A stretch of 64,000 nt of DNA, taken from positions 1 to 64,000 of the forward strand of contig CAWZYM010000256.1 of assembly GCA_963966185.1 (NCBI GenBank). The letters are read 5' to 3'. The position numbers and the translations under genes were made by a program. Under the pieces are notes generated by a model. The model made no database searches. It was not told the DNA's origin and saw only the letters and a program-made list of their open reading frames with translations. The DNA comes from Rhabditoides inermis. Taxonomy: Eukaryota > Nematoda > Chromadorea > Rhabditida > Rhabditidae. This document shows, piece after piece, positions 12,355-24,257 of this stretch; the first letter of the stretch is position 1; each line of letters starts with the position of its first letter.

Positions 12355-15300
12355 CTAGGTGTACATGGTGCGCACTTTGGCGGCGATTTGTTGATAAAGT
12401 GGACGCAGATGCTCTAGGCCGATAGAAGTGAGGTGGATGCCGTTCTCGAAATATACCTGAACGAATAATCGAGTATATAATTATAAAGAACTGTCTAGTG
12501 AACTCAGAAGCGGCGTCGCTCACTAAAACTAAACGTTTTTTTTCTCATTAAAGTGAGTACGAAACAACAGAAGTTTCTGTACCTTTGATGTGACTGGATC
12601 GAAATACTGGAACTTGGTGCCGTTCATGAAATAGGGCTTCATGTCGTACAGCTAGAATCGTTTCTTCATCCAAATAGTATGACTCAATCCCACCTCGCAC
12701 TTCTCACACTGTCCGGCTAGATATGACAGCCGCTTTCTCGCCGGCTCGTCGTCGTACAGAATCCACTTCTCCTCCACATCCTAAACTGTAATCTATAAAA
12801 ACCATGACTGCCGGTAGACAAAGGTGAAATAAAAACGTTGTGTTGTGTGAGTAATGCAGAACAGGTTTTCCTCTGGTCGCTCTTGGTTCACCTTCGGGAG
12901 TTGATCGAAGTGCTTGCGCTCTTTCTTCTGCCACTCGACCAGCATATTCATGAAGTTCCCCACACCGCACGGCTCCGCGTCCAGAATGAACACGTGTGTG
13001 GAAGTGTGGTTCTCGTAGAACGAGAGCTGAAGCGCGTTCAGGCAGCTTGTATTTCTCCCCACCTCTTCCGCATACTTGTTCACTTTCTCGTCGAGCTCAA
13101 TCGGCTTGTTCCCATTCAGCGCCGCTTTCATTGCCAATGCTCGGAAACATTTTTTGTTAGTTTCGACAAATGTGGCAAGTGATCGGATCGTTATGCGTGA
13201 CAATACAACGGCGTGAAGAAGTATTCGGAAGGTATTGGATATACCTAGACGTGACGAAGAGAATATCCGGTTCGATTCGCTCGACGGCAGCTCGCCAAAA
13301 GGGAATGTTGCGATCGTAGATGACGCTGCCGCCTGTATATCAATCGATATTCATGTCAATCTGAATGTCACAAACCGGGATTGTTGTACAGGTGAATCTC
13401 GCTGGCGATATCCGAGAACGCATCGCGAATCAATGGCACTGAAATCGTATTCGTACAATCCTAACATATGGAAAACGCATCATTATATTCTTTATGTTTA
13501 TTTGCCCCCGTCGAAGGCAGCTCGTGGCTCACGTCGGGGTTACACTGTTCCCGCCCAAACTAAAGGCGAGTCCAGACTGAATTCTTACCTCTCCGAAAAG
13601 CTACTCTGACCTCTTAGAATGCTTAGACCTTAGACCCAAATAATAGGGGTAAGACAAGGTTCAGAACACGATTTCACTCTAAAAAAAGAGGAGGAGTGCA
13701 AGAAGAGCACAATCATGCGCGACTCCGAACGCTAGGTGATAAGTTTGATCTGCGACATTCCCTTAGGATTACGATAGAGAAATAAGTCGATGTACGACGT
13801 TTTGCATCGGGTTGGTATTATTCAGATTTAAACCCTGCCTGCCCATTATAATCGAGCGCCGGTAGGCACACCTTTGGGTGTTAGTTCGAAGTTCAGAGGG
13901 TATACGAGTATGGGGTGTACACAAACATGGAATATGTTACTAAACGAACTGTGATTTGCCGCGTAGCTGTTGCCGATTGCTAGAATTTTGAGATGACCGG
14001 TGCCGTTCTAAAAATCTGGCTATGATGTTCAAATCAGAACGTAGAAAGATCTGCAACGAACAGGCATGGTGCATAGTCCGAAGGGTGGACGGGAGCCGTC
14101 TGTGTCGAGGACACGAGAGTAGACGCAGTCGTCGTGCTTGAGTAGGTTGATCTTCTGCACGCCCCACTCGAGATTGAAAGCGAGCGCGTCGTCTGAAATC
14201 GGAGTTGGAAGAACAAATCCACACTCTAATTCTACTTATACAAACCTACCTATGTCGAACTTGTCTGTGCTGGTTGTCATGTTGAGTGTTCTTCCAAGGT
14301 ATAGCCGCCGCGCGACATTTTCATCAGTGATAATGAGTGAGGAGATGAATAGAAGAGAAATGATTGCGGCGATTGAGCCACGTTGCAACTGCAATGATTT
14401 CGAACATTGTTCTCAAAGTGAACATACCTGTAGGTACGGTTTTTCGATCAAATGATGTAGAACAATGGATAATGCTATGGATATGAACAATCCGCAAAGT
14501 GGAGCTGAAATTTTATGAAAGGTAGTGTGTTTTCTGATTACGCAAGTCAAAGTAACTGCACCACCAAATCACATGTGATCTTGTGTTTCATGTAATTATT
14601 ATAAGTATTAAATTTTGTTTAAGAATGGGGGACCTAATTTTTAAAAACACCTAATTTTTTAATGATTTTGTGATTCTAAAAAAATATGTGTCATGTTCAT
14701 AACATTTCATTAACAGTTAACTAAAACATCGTCTTCACTATTGAATATGAGATAAAATGGAAATTTCGCACTGTTTATTATTATTATTATTATTTCTTCC
14801 TCTCTCGCATCGCGCGGTCGGGTCGAAATGAGGCTATTAGGAAATTGCACCACGCACCACCACACCACCGCACCACTACACCACTGCACCACCGCACCAC
14901 CGCATCACATTTTATCGCACCACCGCACCATCGCACCACATTTTATCGCACCACCGCACCATCGCACCACATTTTATCGCACCACCGCACCATCGCACCA
15001 CCGATCGCACAACCACTTAAGTTATCGCACCACTTGCTGAAAATGATGTATTATATGTATGTTTTTTTCCGTCATGCCGGATGCCGCTCCGTGCCGCATA
15101 TGCGTATACCGTAACATCATCATCAGTTAGTCTTTGGTCATACATTTGCATACCGAGTTCCTCAAATACATAGTGTGAAATGAGTCAACCCTATAATAGA
15201 ACGAATAGGTCGCGGGTTCGTTAGACCCCTTCTCTGACAGACAAACTACCACTTATATAGCTGGCTGCCCTGTAACGGTCAGACTGTTCTGTCACTGTCA

Positions 15301-18300
15301 GTAATGGATGCAGAGATCAAACCATCAGACCATCACTTGTTAGATGAGGCATGTAGCAGTCTGTGAGCAATCCCCGCGGCCCGCGCACGTCAGCAATTGT
15401 TACCCACAGCGTGGATTTGAAGAAGAAAAAATGTTTCGTCTGTAAACGCTGAATGTGATAATGCGAATACCAATGAACCGCACGACGCCTCATTATCATC
15501 AAATAGCTTACAATGCAAATAGAAATCGAGCGATTGTCAGATATGACACCATAATATATAGTCGTCGCCTGGCAGATAGTTTTTCGACCACGCCCCTTTT
15601 CGTGGGCGAGCGAAACTCAGATTTGGCCGAGAGAGTGCAGGGTGCGAGACAAAAAAATCGATAGTGACGCGCGTCTGATCTATTTCTAAATTGGAACACT
15701 TTTTTCATCCACGATGGTCTTGTTGTGACTTTAGTTCTATCACGTGTTGTTTTGTTAAGTGCATTCATTTCAACACCATGAGATCATGAGATGGCTCCGT
15801 TTTTTTCATAAAACTTCGAAACAAGACGACAGTTTACAATCTTTTTTCAATATCAACACATCCACCAACACTATCCAGTTTATTTCCCTCTCCGAGTAGT
15901 TGGCGTCCAGTCTTGGTGGCATCCTCTTGGTCTCCCTCACGGCGCAGCTGCTCCTTGGCGCTGACGATCATCGCATGTGCGATGGGAGAACGGGCGGGTC
16001 GCAGGTCCGATAGCTGTAACAATGTAATTTATAACGAGGGAAATAGTCTTGATACAGTTGAATGAATAAAGGTGGAAGGGAATAACAGGCGGTAACCATT
16101 CGGCCCGACTATGAATGCGAAATTGATTCCAAATTTTCTCAAAAAAGCTCCCAAAAGTGGAAATGGATAAATCTTATTGACAAACTTGTACAAAAAAATT
16201 ATATAAAGATGAAATTGTAATAAACATGTGAATTTCACACACCTGACACGCTAGCTGGCGACGTAAATCCTAGGAGAGGCGGGCGCGCCGGCGCACTCAG
16301 CACTCACCAACCGCTACGGCACCGGGAGCGGCTGATGACTCATTGACAGTAGATCTGATCAATACCAATTATTCAAATTTTAACCAAAAAAACAATATTA
16401 CGCGGAAAAAAACAGACATGCAGTAAAAAATAACATGATGATGCAACGACGTTTGTATACCAAGAAATTCGCATTTTACAAGAGAAACGTACGTTTTCCA
16501 ATGTGTTAGCGTTATGAACTACTGTGTTCTTATTGAAAACAAAGGCAAAACATTCATTAAACATTTAAAAACGTCAAAATAACAATAACAAAATACAAAT
16601 GCAAGAAAACAGCTGATTCGCAAAACACGGCTGATCGAACGCGCTGCGCCGCGCCGCGCGTAAACCATTCCAATATTCCGAAAAAGGTCTCACCACGAAT
16701 TTGACTTCAGATGGTAATTACAGTTTTTTAAAAGTTGAAAACTATCTCCCTGAATAAAATTATAAGTCACTAACTATATTTTTTCTGAAAACAAGTAACA
16801 TCAATTTGAAACGAAAATTATATTAAAAAAAAACACTTGAGCAAAATGCTTGTTACGAAAATACGCGCGAAAAATGATAGTTGTGAAGCCCATGGGCGGT
16901 GGTGCGATCAGTGGTGCGATGAAGCGTGGTGCGATGGAATGTGGTGCGATGGTGTGATGGTGCAGTGGTGCGGTGGTGTAGTGGTGCGGTGGTGCGGTGG
17001 TGTAGTGGTGCGGTGGTGCGGTGGTGCGTGGTGCGAATTCCTAATTGCCTCGAAATGATCTTCCCACAGTACCCTTGAGCAAGGCGGGGAATAGCTCATT
17101 GAGAACGCAGTCAATCCAGCCCGTGGAGTTACTATTCGTGGATTATAAATAATGAAAGGAAAGGAACACCCGGAGCTCTACTGTCGCCTATAATGGTATC
17201 TAATTCTAATGGATTATGGAAAGGAAATCGAATGATTATCGACTGATTATCGATCAAATATCGACTTTCGACCTTCGACCCTACCATCCCCGTTGCTAAA
17301 CTGTGTTTCTCCCAGCGCTTAGCCCTCGTGGTGTGCCGTATGCACTTATTGTATAGTCAGGATATAGCGATTCTGGATAAATGATTGATTGATTGATTGA
17401 TTCGCACTGTTTAAAAGCTTGTGACCAAACCTGATATAAAAATATTTTCTTAGACTTATCGAAATCTAAATCATTATCACAAGTGATAAATATCACGTTT
17501 CGACTATAAAATCGCCGAACAAACAAATGTGAAGAAAATTTGTTTTAAGGATACGCTACCTTTAATTCAATAATAAAGATAATACCGTAGTAAGAAGCTT
17601 TGTAAAACGATATCACGTAGACAGCAATTGGCCAGTGTACCAAGTAAAGCGCATACGATATGTTTCCTATGTAAATCTGAAATATTCAAGATAATAGAAA
17701 ACATCATATGGAGCGTTGAACGGTCATCGGTAGCACACCATAACACGATTTTCGAGAGGAGCAAAGTCTGCATTTTCACTGTTAGCAATCAATACTCCAG
17801 CGACAAATGTGGATGCGATCCTAGAATAGGGTTTAGTCGTATAAAGACAATAAACTATTCCAGACCGGAAGGCGAGCGGCTCTATTGTCCACGGCACAAA
17901 TGCTACTGCCGACAGAATCGTGCTCAAATAGAGTCGATTGCGGCCGGACTCGTATGATGGTTCCGAGCGTTTCGAGTCTGAGTTATGAGCCATCTCAGAG
18001 CATAATAGATGGAAGACAAAGAGATACAGAAAGATACAGAAAAACTCAAAGAACACAAAATGGTGAAGTCATGTTTTTTTCATGATGTGAAGAAACCTTG
18101 CAATAGCGTCTCGCTCTCGCAATCGTCCGATGGCATCGCAGTATAGACATTATAGAACGAGTATGTGAAGGCGAGCGAGCCAACCATGAACTGCCACACA
18201 CGGGCCAGCATCTAGACAACAAGATGAATCGTGTTGTGGAAATTCGTGCGACACAATTTGTGAACAAAACACGTACCAAGTTGAACGCCGTCGTCGCGTC

Positions 18301-19062
18301 GAGATAGGCATAGGTGAAGAGCGCGAGTGAAGCGACGAGAATGATGGTGTAGAACGGGACAGGGCGAGCTGGCGCCATCACTTTCTGCAACGTGACTACC
18401 ATTCGAGTGATTGTCTTTGAGTGTGTGTTCCTGCAGCCCGAAGATGATGGGGGCAACGGCATAGAACTGCATCTCGACGCACACAGACCACGTGTGCGTG
18501 AACAGATCCACCGCCGCTGTCAGCTAGACAAAGCGATTGGATGGTTCTCGACTGCCGCCCACCTTCTTCTCGTAGTCCTCGTTCTCGTCTGCCGAGTGGA
18601 CGTTGGTGGTGAGTGTGAGCGCGCGTCGCGCAGCCGACAGGTTCACTGCGTGGAACGACGCAGGGAACGCGCGCATCGTCTGCACTACGCGCTCTCTCAA
18701 TGCTGCCGTGTTGAGGGCCTTACCGCGAGGGCTGTTGCGAGAATGACGAGCAGGTAGAGTGGCAGGATTCGCTTGGCGCGGCGGTAGTAGAACTGCCCCG
18801 CCTCCGCGAATCCCATACTCTCTTCCCTCCACACAATCATGGTCATCAGAAAGCCGGACAGCACGAAGAACCTCAACCAGACATCGGATTGTGCAATGAT
18901 ATTATAGAAAATCAAAATGATGTGAGTTGGTTGTTGTGTGACTGACACGTCGACGCCGATGTATCCATTGGGGAAGTGTGTTGGATAGAAGTGGAAGAGT
19001 AGCACGAGTAGGATGGCCCAACCACGCACGCCCTGCAGCTCCGGCCGTCTGCCTGCCAACAT
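12355..19062 (-). CDS. OAC-type acyltransferase 3 with C-terminal SGNH domain
   Basis: Multi-pass membrane O-acyltransferase of the nematode OAC family, related to NRF-6/NDG-4 and bacterial OafA. Exons on the minus strand, approximately: 19062-18947, 18871-18724, 18679-18563, 18523-~18436, ~18390-18277, 18212-18097, 17977-17866, 17820-17739, 17676-17586, 14504-14428, 14388-14250, 14192-14062, 14007-13950, 13438-13376, 13332-13245, 13139-12892, 12780-12694, 12651-12583, 12456-12355. The N-terminus has RRPELQGVRG, the FHFYP helix with its catalytic-type His, GYIGVDVFFVLSGFLMT, RAKRILPLY, WSVCVEMQFY, RVWQF, YIGNISYALYLVHWP and LHHLIEKPYL, all family landmarks. The SGNH part shows AIGNSYAAN (Ser block), LDAEPC and ENGIHLTSIGLEHLRPLY (His block). 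The join after WSVCVEMQFYAVAP (18436-18390) needs either an intron near 31-73 nt or hides a frameshift. Substrate unknown. Confidence 0.85.
14832..17049. mobile_element. 2.2-kb inverted-repeat element, Mutator-like, in OAC intron
   Basis: The ends are inverted repeats of about 190 bp, starting GGC(T/A)ATTAGGAA and running into GCACCAC/GCACCACC-rich arrays (14845-15020 on the left, reverse complement at 16895-17038). The insertion is bounded by a perfect 9-bp direct repeat TCGAAATGA at 14823-14831 and 17050-17058. Long inverted repeats plus a 9-bp duplication are characteristic of Mutator-like (MULE) elements. The interior has no transposase frame but holds a GC-rich, gene-like fragment on the minus strand (15834-16019). 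It lies wholly inside the OAC intron 14505-17585, so splicing could remove it. A (TTA)n run at about 14776-14794 lies just outside. Confidence 0.8.
15834..16019 (-). pseudogene. Gene-like fragment inside inverted-repeat element
   Basis: Minus-strand frame with a possible TTACAG acceptor at its 5' edge and coding-type C/G-ending codons, reading LSDLRPARSPIAHAM, then KEQLRREGDQEDATKTGR and LLGEGNKLD, before a stop. Codon use is unlike the AT-rich DNA around it. I do not recognise the family. It lies inside the element at 14832-17049, between OAC exons in the same orientation, but does not fit the OAC fold (an OAC membrane helix follows directly in the next exon). Most likely a captured host exon; an alternative OAC exon is less likely. 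Confidence 0.45.
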
Positions 19063-19959
19063 GTCACAGTCACTCCCTCATACCAACGCGTCACCTGCCA
19101 CCGACCACCGACCACCGCTCTTCATTTCTCTATTTCCGTACCAGCCACATTTTGAATTCATTAGCGCAGCGCGTTTATGTCCGTAATGAAATCTAGCGAT
19201 TTTTTTGTCTATAGAGATCGCAGGCATGTTTTTGCCATATTGAATGATGTTCAAGAAATGTGATGGGTGAACCAGTCGCTGCGAAGAGACAAACATAGAG
19301 TGAGAGAAAATGTACGGGGAAAATGGAAAACACATAACACATACCTCGTGGATGCTGTACGGCTCCACTCATTTATAGAAACTAAAGCAATATCTAAATT
19401 ATAAATATAGTCACGATCAGTGAATTAGGCCGCGCCCAGCAGCCTTCGCAAGCGGATGGTGAGCTCGTGACGCGGACCTGGCTCGTCCTTTTGTAGTACT
19501 CTCTTCGAGAGAAAAGAAAGAGAGAGAAAGAGATAAAGATAGAGAAAGAGAGAAAGAGAGAGAAGATAGAAAGAGAGTGTGAGGGAGAGAAGAGAGAGAG
19601 AGAGAGGAAAGAGAGAAAAGAGAGAGAGAGAAAGAGATAGGGAGAGATAGAGATAGAGAGAGGGGGGGGAGGGGGCGTGCGAGTTATTGTTTCTGAATTG
19701 TTTGTTCAAGTATGGACCAGCTGAATAAATATAATCACGGAATAGGCTGGAAGTTAGTTCAGGATTCATCGGTGTGCCGCTACAGTGCTAATCCTGAAAG
19801 CAAAATAGATAAACTCATATTTTTCGGCATATATGAAAACGATACAAATGCATTACACCAGAATTATTATATACACAACAAAAAAAAACGCAAGTCACTG
19901 GATTCTCACAGAACGAGAAAAGTTTGATAACAACCTCTAATAAGTTCGTTCATCCACGA
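19063..19959. other. OAC upstream region with GA-rich tract
   Basis: Holds the OAC 5' flank and, at about 19500-19672, a long purine tract of GAGAGA/AAAGAGAG units on the plus strand. The part from 19700 to 19930 is open in one frame but AT-rich and without recognisable protein features. Confidence 0.55.
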
Positions 19960-20560
19960 GCAAGAGTCGACACTTGCAAATTGGGCTGAAGCACGACTGT
20001 CCCTTTCTCCTGTCTGGCTTGGAGTTGCAAAAGGTAGTGGACTCAGTTAGTGATCTAGGTGTAGAAGTATCTCCTGATCTATCTCCTAGGGCACATATCT
20101 CTAAAATAGTTAAGAAGGCCAATCGTGTCTCATATCTAATCACCGCCGCCTCTGCTTCTCCTTCTCTCTACTTTTGTCACTCTCTTTAACACCTACTGCC
20201 GGCCCATTCTCGAGAATGCATCGGTGGTTTGGTCCCCTAACCTCAGGTGCGACATCGAAGACGTCGAGGAGGTACAGCGTAGGTTTTCCCGTTTTGCCCT
20301 TTATAAACTTGGTTACCCGTCCTTTGATATGTCGTACGAAGAAAGACTTTCAATCCTCGGATTGAAGTCACTCGAGTATCGACGACTTGAGCTTGATCTC
20401 ATCTTCTGCTTCAGAGTGCTAGCTGGTTTGGAGAGTGCCGAGCTGAGCGGCATGTTTGAGGTTCTCCCCGCTCGCCGCCAGGCGCGTCGCCCCAACACCA
20501 GACAGCTTGCGCGATCTTCCATCAAAACGCCGGTGGTTTACCATAGTTTTTCTAAATGTT
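19960..20560 (+). pseudogene. Truncated LINE reverse-transcriptase C-terminus
   Basis: Adjacent frames read DLGVEVSPDLSPRAHISKIV, then NTYCRPILENASVVWSP, then RRFSRFALYKLGYPSFDMSY and ERLSILGLKSLEYRR. These are the post-palm 'thumb' motifs of CR1/Jockey-type LINE ORF2 (compare the intact copy at 55130-57915, which has the same order: DLGFTIT, TTYVRPLLEYGTCVF). The frame shifts near 20185, and the endonuclease and the YADD region are missing, so it is a 5'-truncated dead copy. Confidence 0.8.
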
Positions 20561-20971
20561 CATATATCATTAGTATTTGTTGTTGTTGTCCACTCGTTAT
20601 TATCATTTATCACACATTATTCGCACGCGATAAATGTATATCATTCAGATATGCATAGAGATTCAAAATTGTTTTATACGAACTATTAAAGCCCGACTAA
20701 ACACAGATTCATGAGCCCTAATGCGAACCGATCTTGAAATCACTCTCGCTGTCTGCACTCTGACCCAGATCAAACGATCGATATTTGCCGAGCTAGTCGT
20801 GTTTGATTCAAAGAACGGAACCATCAAACACAAAACAACCAAGCACACAAAACAACCCAGCAAACACAAAACAAACCAACAAAAACACATCAACAAAAAA
20901 ATGTTTATCGTGAGCAAAACAAATCATGTAGAATGTTTTATTAGAACTGGAGGTAAATTTTGTCTTGTGTT

Positions 20972-20996
20972 GGCGATGCTTTCCGAGAGCATCGCC
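20972..20996. other. Perfect 9-bp stem, 7-nt loop hairpin
   Basis: GGCGATGCT / AGCATCGCC separated by TTCCGAG. It lies downstream of the possible minus-strand gene at 21082-21607, so could be a 3' UTR structure; it does not match the histone 3' stem-loop consensus. Confidence 0.5.
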
Positions 20997-21081
20997 GTTA
21001 TCAACAAGGAAGAGCGAGAGAGGAAATGGGAGGGTGGGTCGGGTCGGGCACTTCGAGCCAGAGGCGTTGCACAGCTGCCAC

Positions 21082-21607
21082 TCAGGGAGCAGCTCCGTAC
21101 GGCTGAAAAGGTGATAAAGGGGAAGGTTAGAAGGAGAAAGAGCTATCACACCTGGGCGAGCGGCTGCGGCGGCAGAAGAACATCAGAGTCGACATAGGCG
21201 AGGTGAGCATGAGGTTCCAATAGCCCCACAGATTCCCACCCTGAAATAGATCAATACTTCTACAGAAACAGACCCTACAGTGCGCTCCAGTCAGTCACTA
21301 TCGTACCTTTCGCTCGAGGCTGCTTCTTGGGCGTTCCCGTGGTGTACCTGCAACGACGGCTGCGCCAGGCCGCCAGGCACGGCGCTGACCTGAATCAATC
21401 ATAGAGTGAATAGTTGTACAATATCATTCTGAATTGAATATGTATCACAAGATGTATTAGTGAAATACAGAACATAGAAGGGATATAATACAAACAAAAC
21501 TCACGTTGCCAGTCGTGCGAAGGCGCATTGGACGTGCCGGTCGTCCCGGTCGGCCGACGCAGCCCCGCGCACTTTCCGTGTGCTTCATCGACGTCGGCGA
21601 GTCACAA
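21082..21607 (-). CDS. Possible small gene, unresolved frame
   Basis: Four minus-strand blocks bounded by good splice motifs and with coding-type base use: 21607-21505, 21389-21307, 21240-21152 and 21102-21082. Reading the last three in one phase gives TTGTPKKQPRAKG, then WESVGLLEPHAHLAYVDSD, then LLPPQPLAQPYGAAP and a stop exactly after the last splice. In that phase the first block is interrupted by TGA near its 5' end, so the start is not found; another phase gives an ATG in block one but a long AT-rich tail. I do not recognise the product. It may be a real Pro-rich short protein or a decayed exon series. Confidence 0.35.
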
Positions 21608-22406
21608 CTGCAATTCTTTCAGATTACATATACTCGTAACTATGAAGTACGCGATAAATAAAACACATTGGTAAAATACAATTACAAAAACACTGGTGTT
21701 TCAACAACATCAGCTGATAGAATGAAATTCAACGTTTACGTACCTGTTCACGACGTATGTTTGATATTTGATGATGAATAGATGCACAGTTCATCCATGT
21801 GAAGCTTCTGAACAATGAACAAATCAAAACAAATAATAAAATCGAACAGGTTCGTGTAAATCAGCGGAAAACACAATTTCGTCGCGATTTCATCGTTGCG
21901 CACCCGTGGCTTCAAGACAAAACTACGTTCATTCGATAGCGTGTTCATCACAAACAAACATAATAACAAACAACATAAATAAACACAACAAAATAGGGGA
22001 AAATAAACGAAAATATAATTCGACAGAGACGCTGAGAGAACCAGCTGATAGATCGCTGGGTCTCGCCACGCCCCAGTCTAAGACTCCTGGCCCTGTGCCA
22101 GGAGACTTTGAGGCCCTCAGGGCGCCTGTGCGATTTTTTCAAGAACTCAATTTGTATACCGTCAATCTTATCATTAATTTATCTATCTATTAGCATAAAT
22201 TATGTATTTTACGTAAATCTCTGTTTACAGGTACTTTAACGACACTGAAATATAGAAAAAAACACTTTATTCGAACAAAGCAAAAGATAAATAGAAGATT
22301 TGCGTGAATGTTTGAAGATTCACAAAGAGTTTATTTCACAAATAGGTGGCCCTGAAGCGAGCCGTTGGGTCGGGTGCTGGTGTAGCGAGCAATCGCTTAC
22401 TCCTTG
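21608..22406. other. Intergenic, nothing recognised
   Basis: AT-rich; no splice-supported exon. Ends at the histone H2A-like fragment. Confidence 0.5.
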
Positions 22407-22668
22407 TCACCTGGACAGAAGCACGGCCTGTTGTTGGGCAGCACTCCTCCCCAGGGCGATGGTGACTCCGGAGAGCAGCTTGTTCAGCTCCTCGTCGTTG
22501 CGCACAGCGAGCTGCAGATGGCCGGGGTTGATCCTGGTCTTCTTGTTGTCGCGGGCGGCGTTTCCGGCGAGCTCGAGAACCGCAGCGGGCAGGTACTCAA
22601 GCACGGCGGCGAGGTACACGAGCGCTCTGGCTGTTCTGGCGAGACTTCGAACTCTGCACTTTTTTTGA
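22407..22668 (-). pseudogene. Histone H2A pseudogene (C-terminal half)
   Basis: The minus strand encodes [38 protein letters not shown] and [17 protein letters not shown], nearly identical to the H2A alpha2-alpha3-docking segment. The N-terminal tail and alpha1 are absent: upstream sequence is degenerate and has no start. The normally invariant GGVLPNIQ is replaced by GRSAAQQQ through one inserted and one deleted base a few codons apart, so the frame is restored but the docking motif lost. Changes at otherwise fixed positions (Pro for Thr/Ala, Asn-Pro-Gly for Ile-Pro-Arg) also point to relaxed selection. A partial retrocopy or relic gene. Confidence 0.8.
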
Positions 22669-22921
22669 AAATGATTTCATCCCATATAGCAAAGTCTGCA
22701 AGCGGCCGACGTCTCGTATTCAGTCGCTGGCCGCGCGAGTTTAATGAAGCAGAGTGGTTTGGAGAGGGGAAGACGGGGGTGGATATGGATGGAGTGCACA
22801 GATGCGATGCTGCCACAGATGCTGAGAACATAATGTTAAGAAACGGTAGGTTGTTCAAATTGTGATGCTACAAATCTCTCTTTTTATTTGTTTTCTAATA
22901 ATTAAGAAAATAGATATTTTA

Positions 22922-24062
22922 GGCAAATAGCATATCGCACCACGCACCACCGCACCACCGCACCACACCACCGAAAATCGCACCACACCACACCACCGAT
23001 ATCGCACCACACCACTTCACTTGCGTAAAATGATCTATGCCGAAAAATCGTGGCCGAGTAATTGTTCCGCGTAGGACCCGTTATTAATGCTTCTTTTCGG
23101 ACCCGTTATTTCTGCTTGAGGGGTCTTTTTTGTATCATTTTTTTCTCTTTTTTGTATTACTATATGAAATATATTAATAAAAATATGCCGAGGGCGCGGT
23201 TCAGTGAGTAGAGCGTTCGTCTCTCAATCTCACGGTCCCTGGTTCGATCTTTTTCGGAGTCAACCATTCTTGCGAAATTCCCCCTTTCCCTTTGGTGTGG
23301 CAACCCACTCTCATGGCAGCAGCCAGAAGGCATCACAGCACGATCTATGGACTCAAAGACGAAATTCAAGATGTCCGATGCCACCCAATTCAACCTTCCT
23401 CTGCTGACGTCGCCGTAATACAAGAACCCTATCTTGATCTTGACTAGGAGGACCCCGGATTCAACCGGCTAAACAAAAGCTAAACTGCATTGGAACGTGC
23501 ATTAGCATCATGTTGAGTTTCCGTCTGACTTGAAACCGTAATCCGCTTGTTACCGTCCAGGCTACTTGACACACAGGCTACCTGTAGAATAGACTATACA
23601 CTAATCAGATTCGCATAGATCATTGTTTAATCTAAATCCTATTCTACCGTCCCTTTCCCTCATTCACTCACCACTCGCCTCCGGACCCTCATCCAGTGAG
23701 GTCCGGATTAAAATATGATTCAAATCATCTCACAGTTCAACATATCATGTATGTTCAGTCCTCTGCTATCTTGGAACCCATATCCGGATGAATTTGAATA
23801 AAAATTATTGAAATACTAACGTTTAATGTTACAAAAACAAACGTAAACAAAAAAGAAAGACCCCTCAAGCAGAAATGACGGGTCCGAGAAGAGGCACTAA
23901 TAACTGGTCCCACGCGGAACATTTACTCGGCCACGATTTTTCGGCATATACTATTTTTCGCAAGTGGTGTGGTGTGGTGCGATTTTGGTGGTGTGGTGTG
24001 GTGCGATTTCCGGTGGTGTGGTGCGGTGGTGCGGTGGTGCGTGGTGCGATATACATATTGCC
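22922..24062. mobile_element. 1.14-kb inverted-repeat element, same Mutator-like family
   Basis: Ends are inverted repeats of about 230 bp: GGCAAATAGCATATCGCACC... at the left and its reverse complement at the right, then the same GCACCACGCACCACCGCACC array as the 14832-17049 element, then a well conserved unique block (GCCGAAAAATCGTGGCCGAG, GGACCCGTTATT, GCTTGAGGGGTC) at about 23036-23135 and again inverted at 23860-23950. A perfect 9-bp duplication GATATTTTA flanks it (22913-22921 and 24063-24071). The interior has no transposase frame but contains a tRNA-like segment at about 23188-23258. Confidence 0.85.
23188..23258 (+). other. tRNA-like (pol III promoter-like) sequence
   Basis: Contains an A-box-like stretch (GGTTCAGTGAGTAGAGCG) and a B-box-like stretch (CCTGGTTCGATC) at tRNA spacing. 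Acceptor and T stems do not pair well, so it is a tRNA relic or SINE head rather than a working tRNA gene. It is inside the inverted-repeat element. Confidence 0.4.
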
Positions 24063-24257
24063 GATATTTTAATAATATGCTTCCGCATTGATCCTATTGT
24101 CGAACATTCAATATTCCAGTTTGGCGCGAAAATGGCGTCATTCGATGTCTAAATTTCCCAAGTTTTGTATGTGTGTTTTTTTTTAAATATGTTTATATAG
24201 TTATTGTTGTTGTGTCTTCATCATGAGCAGATAACGCAAACATCTTCCAGTTTCCAG

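Noticed and set aside
14845..15020. CRISPR-like array of short repeats
   Set aside because: Units are imperfect 7-15-bp minisatellite repeats without spacers of constant length, in a eukaryotic genome.
14828..15114. His/Thr/Ala-rich frames (HHRTTAPPHH...)
   Set aside because: Translation of the GCACCAC arrays of the inverted-repeat element, not genes.
19425..19769. Ser/Leu-rich frame (SLSLSL...) on the minus strand
   Set aside because: Translation of a (GA)n purine tract; low complexity only.
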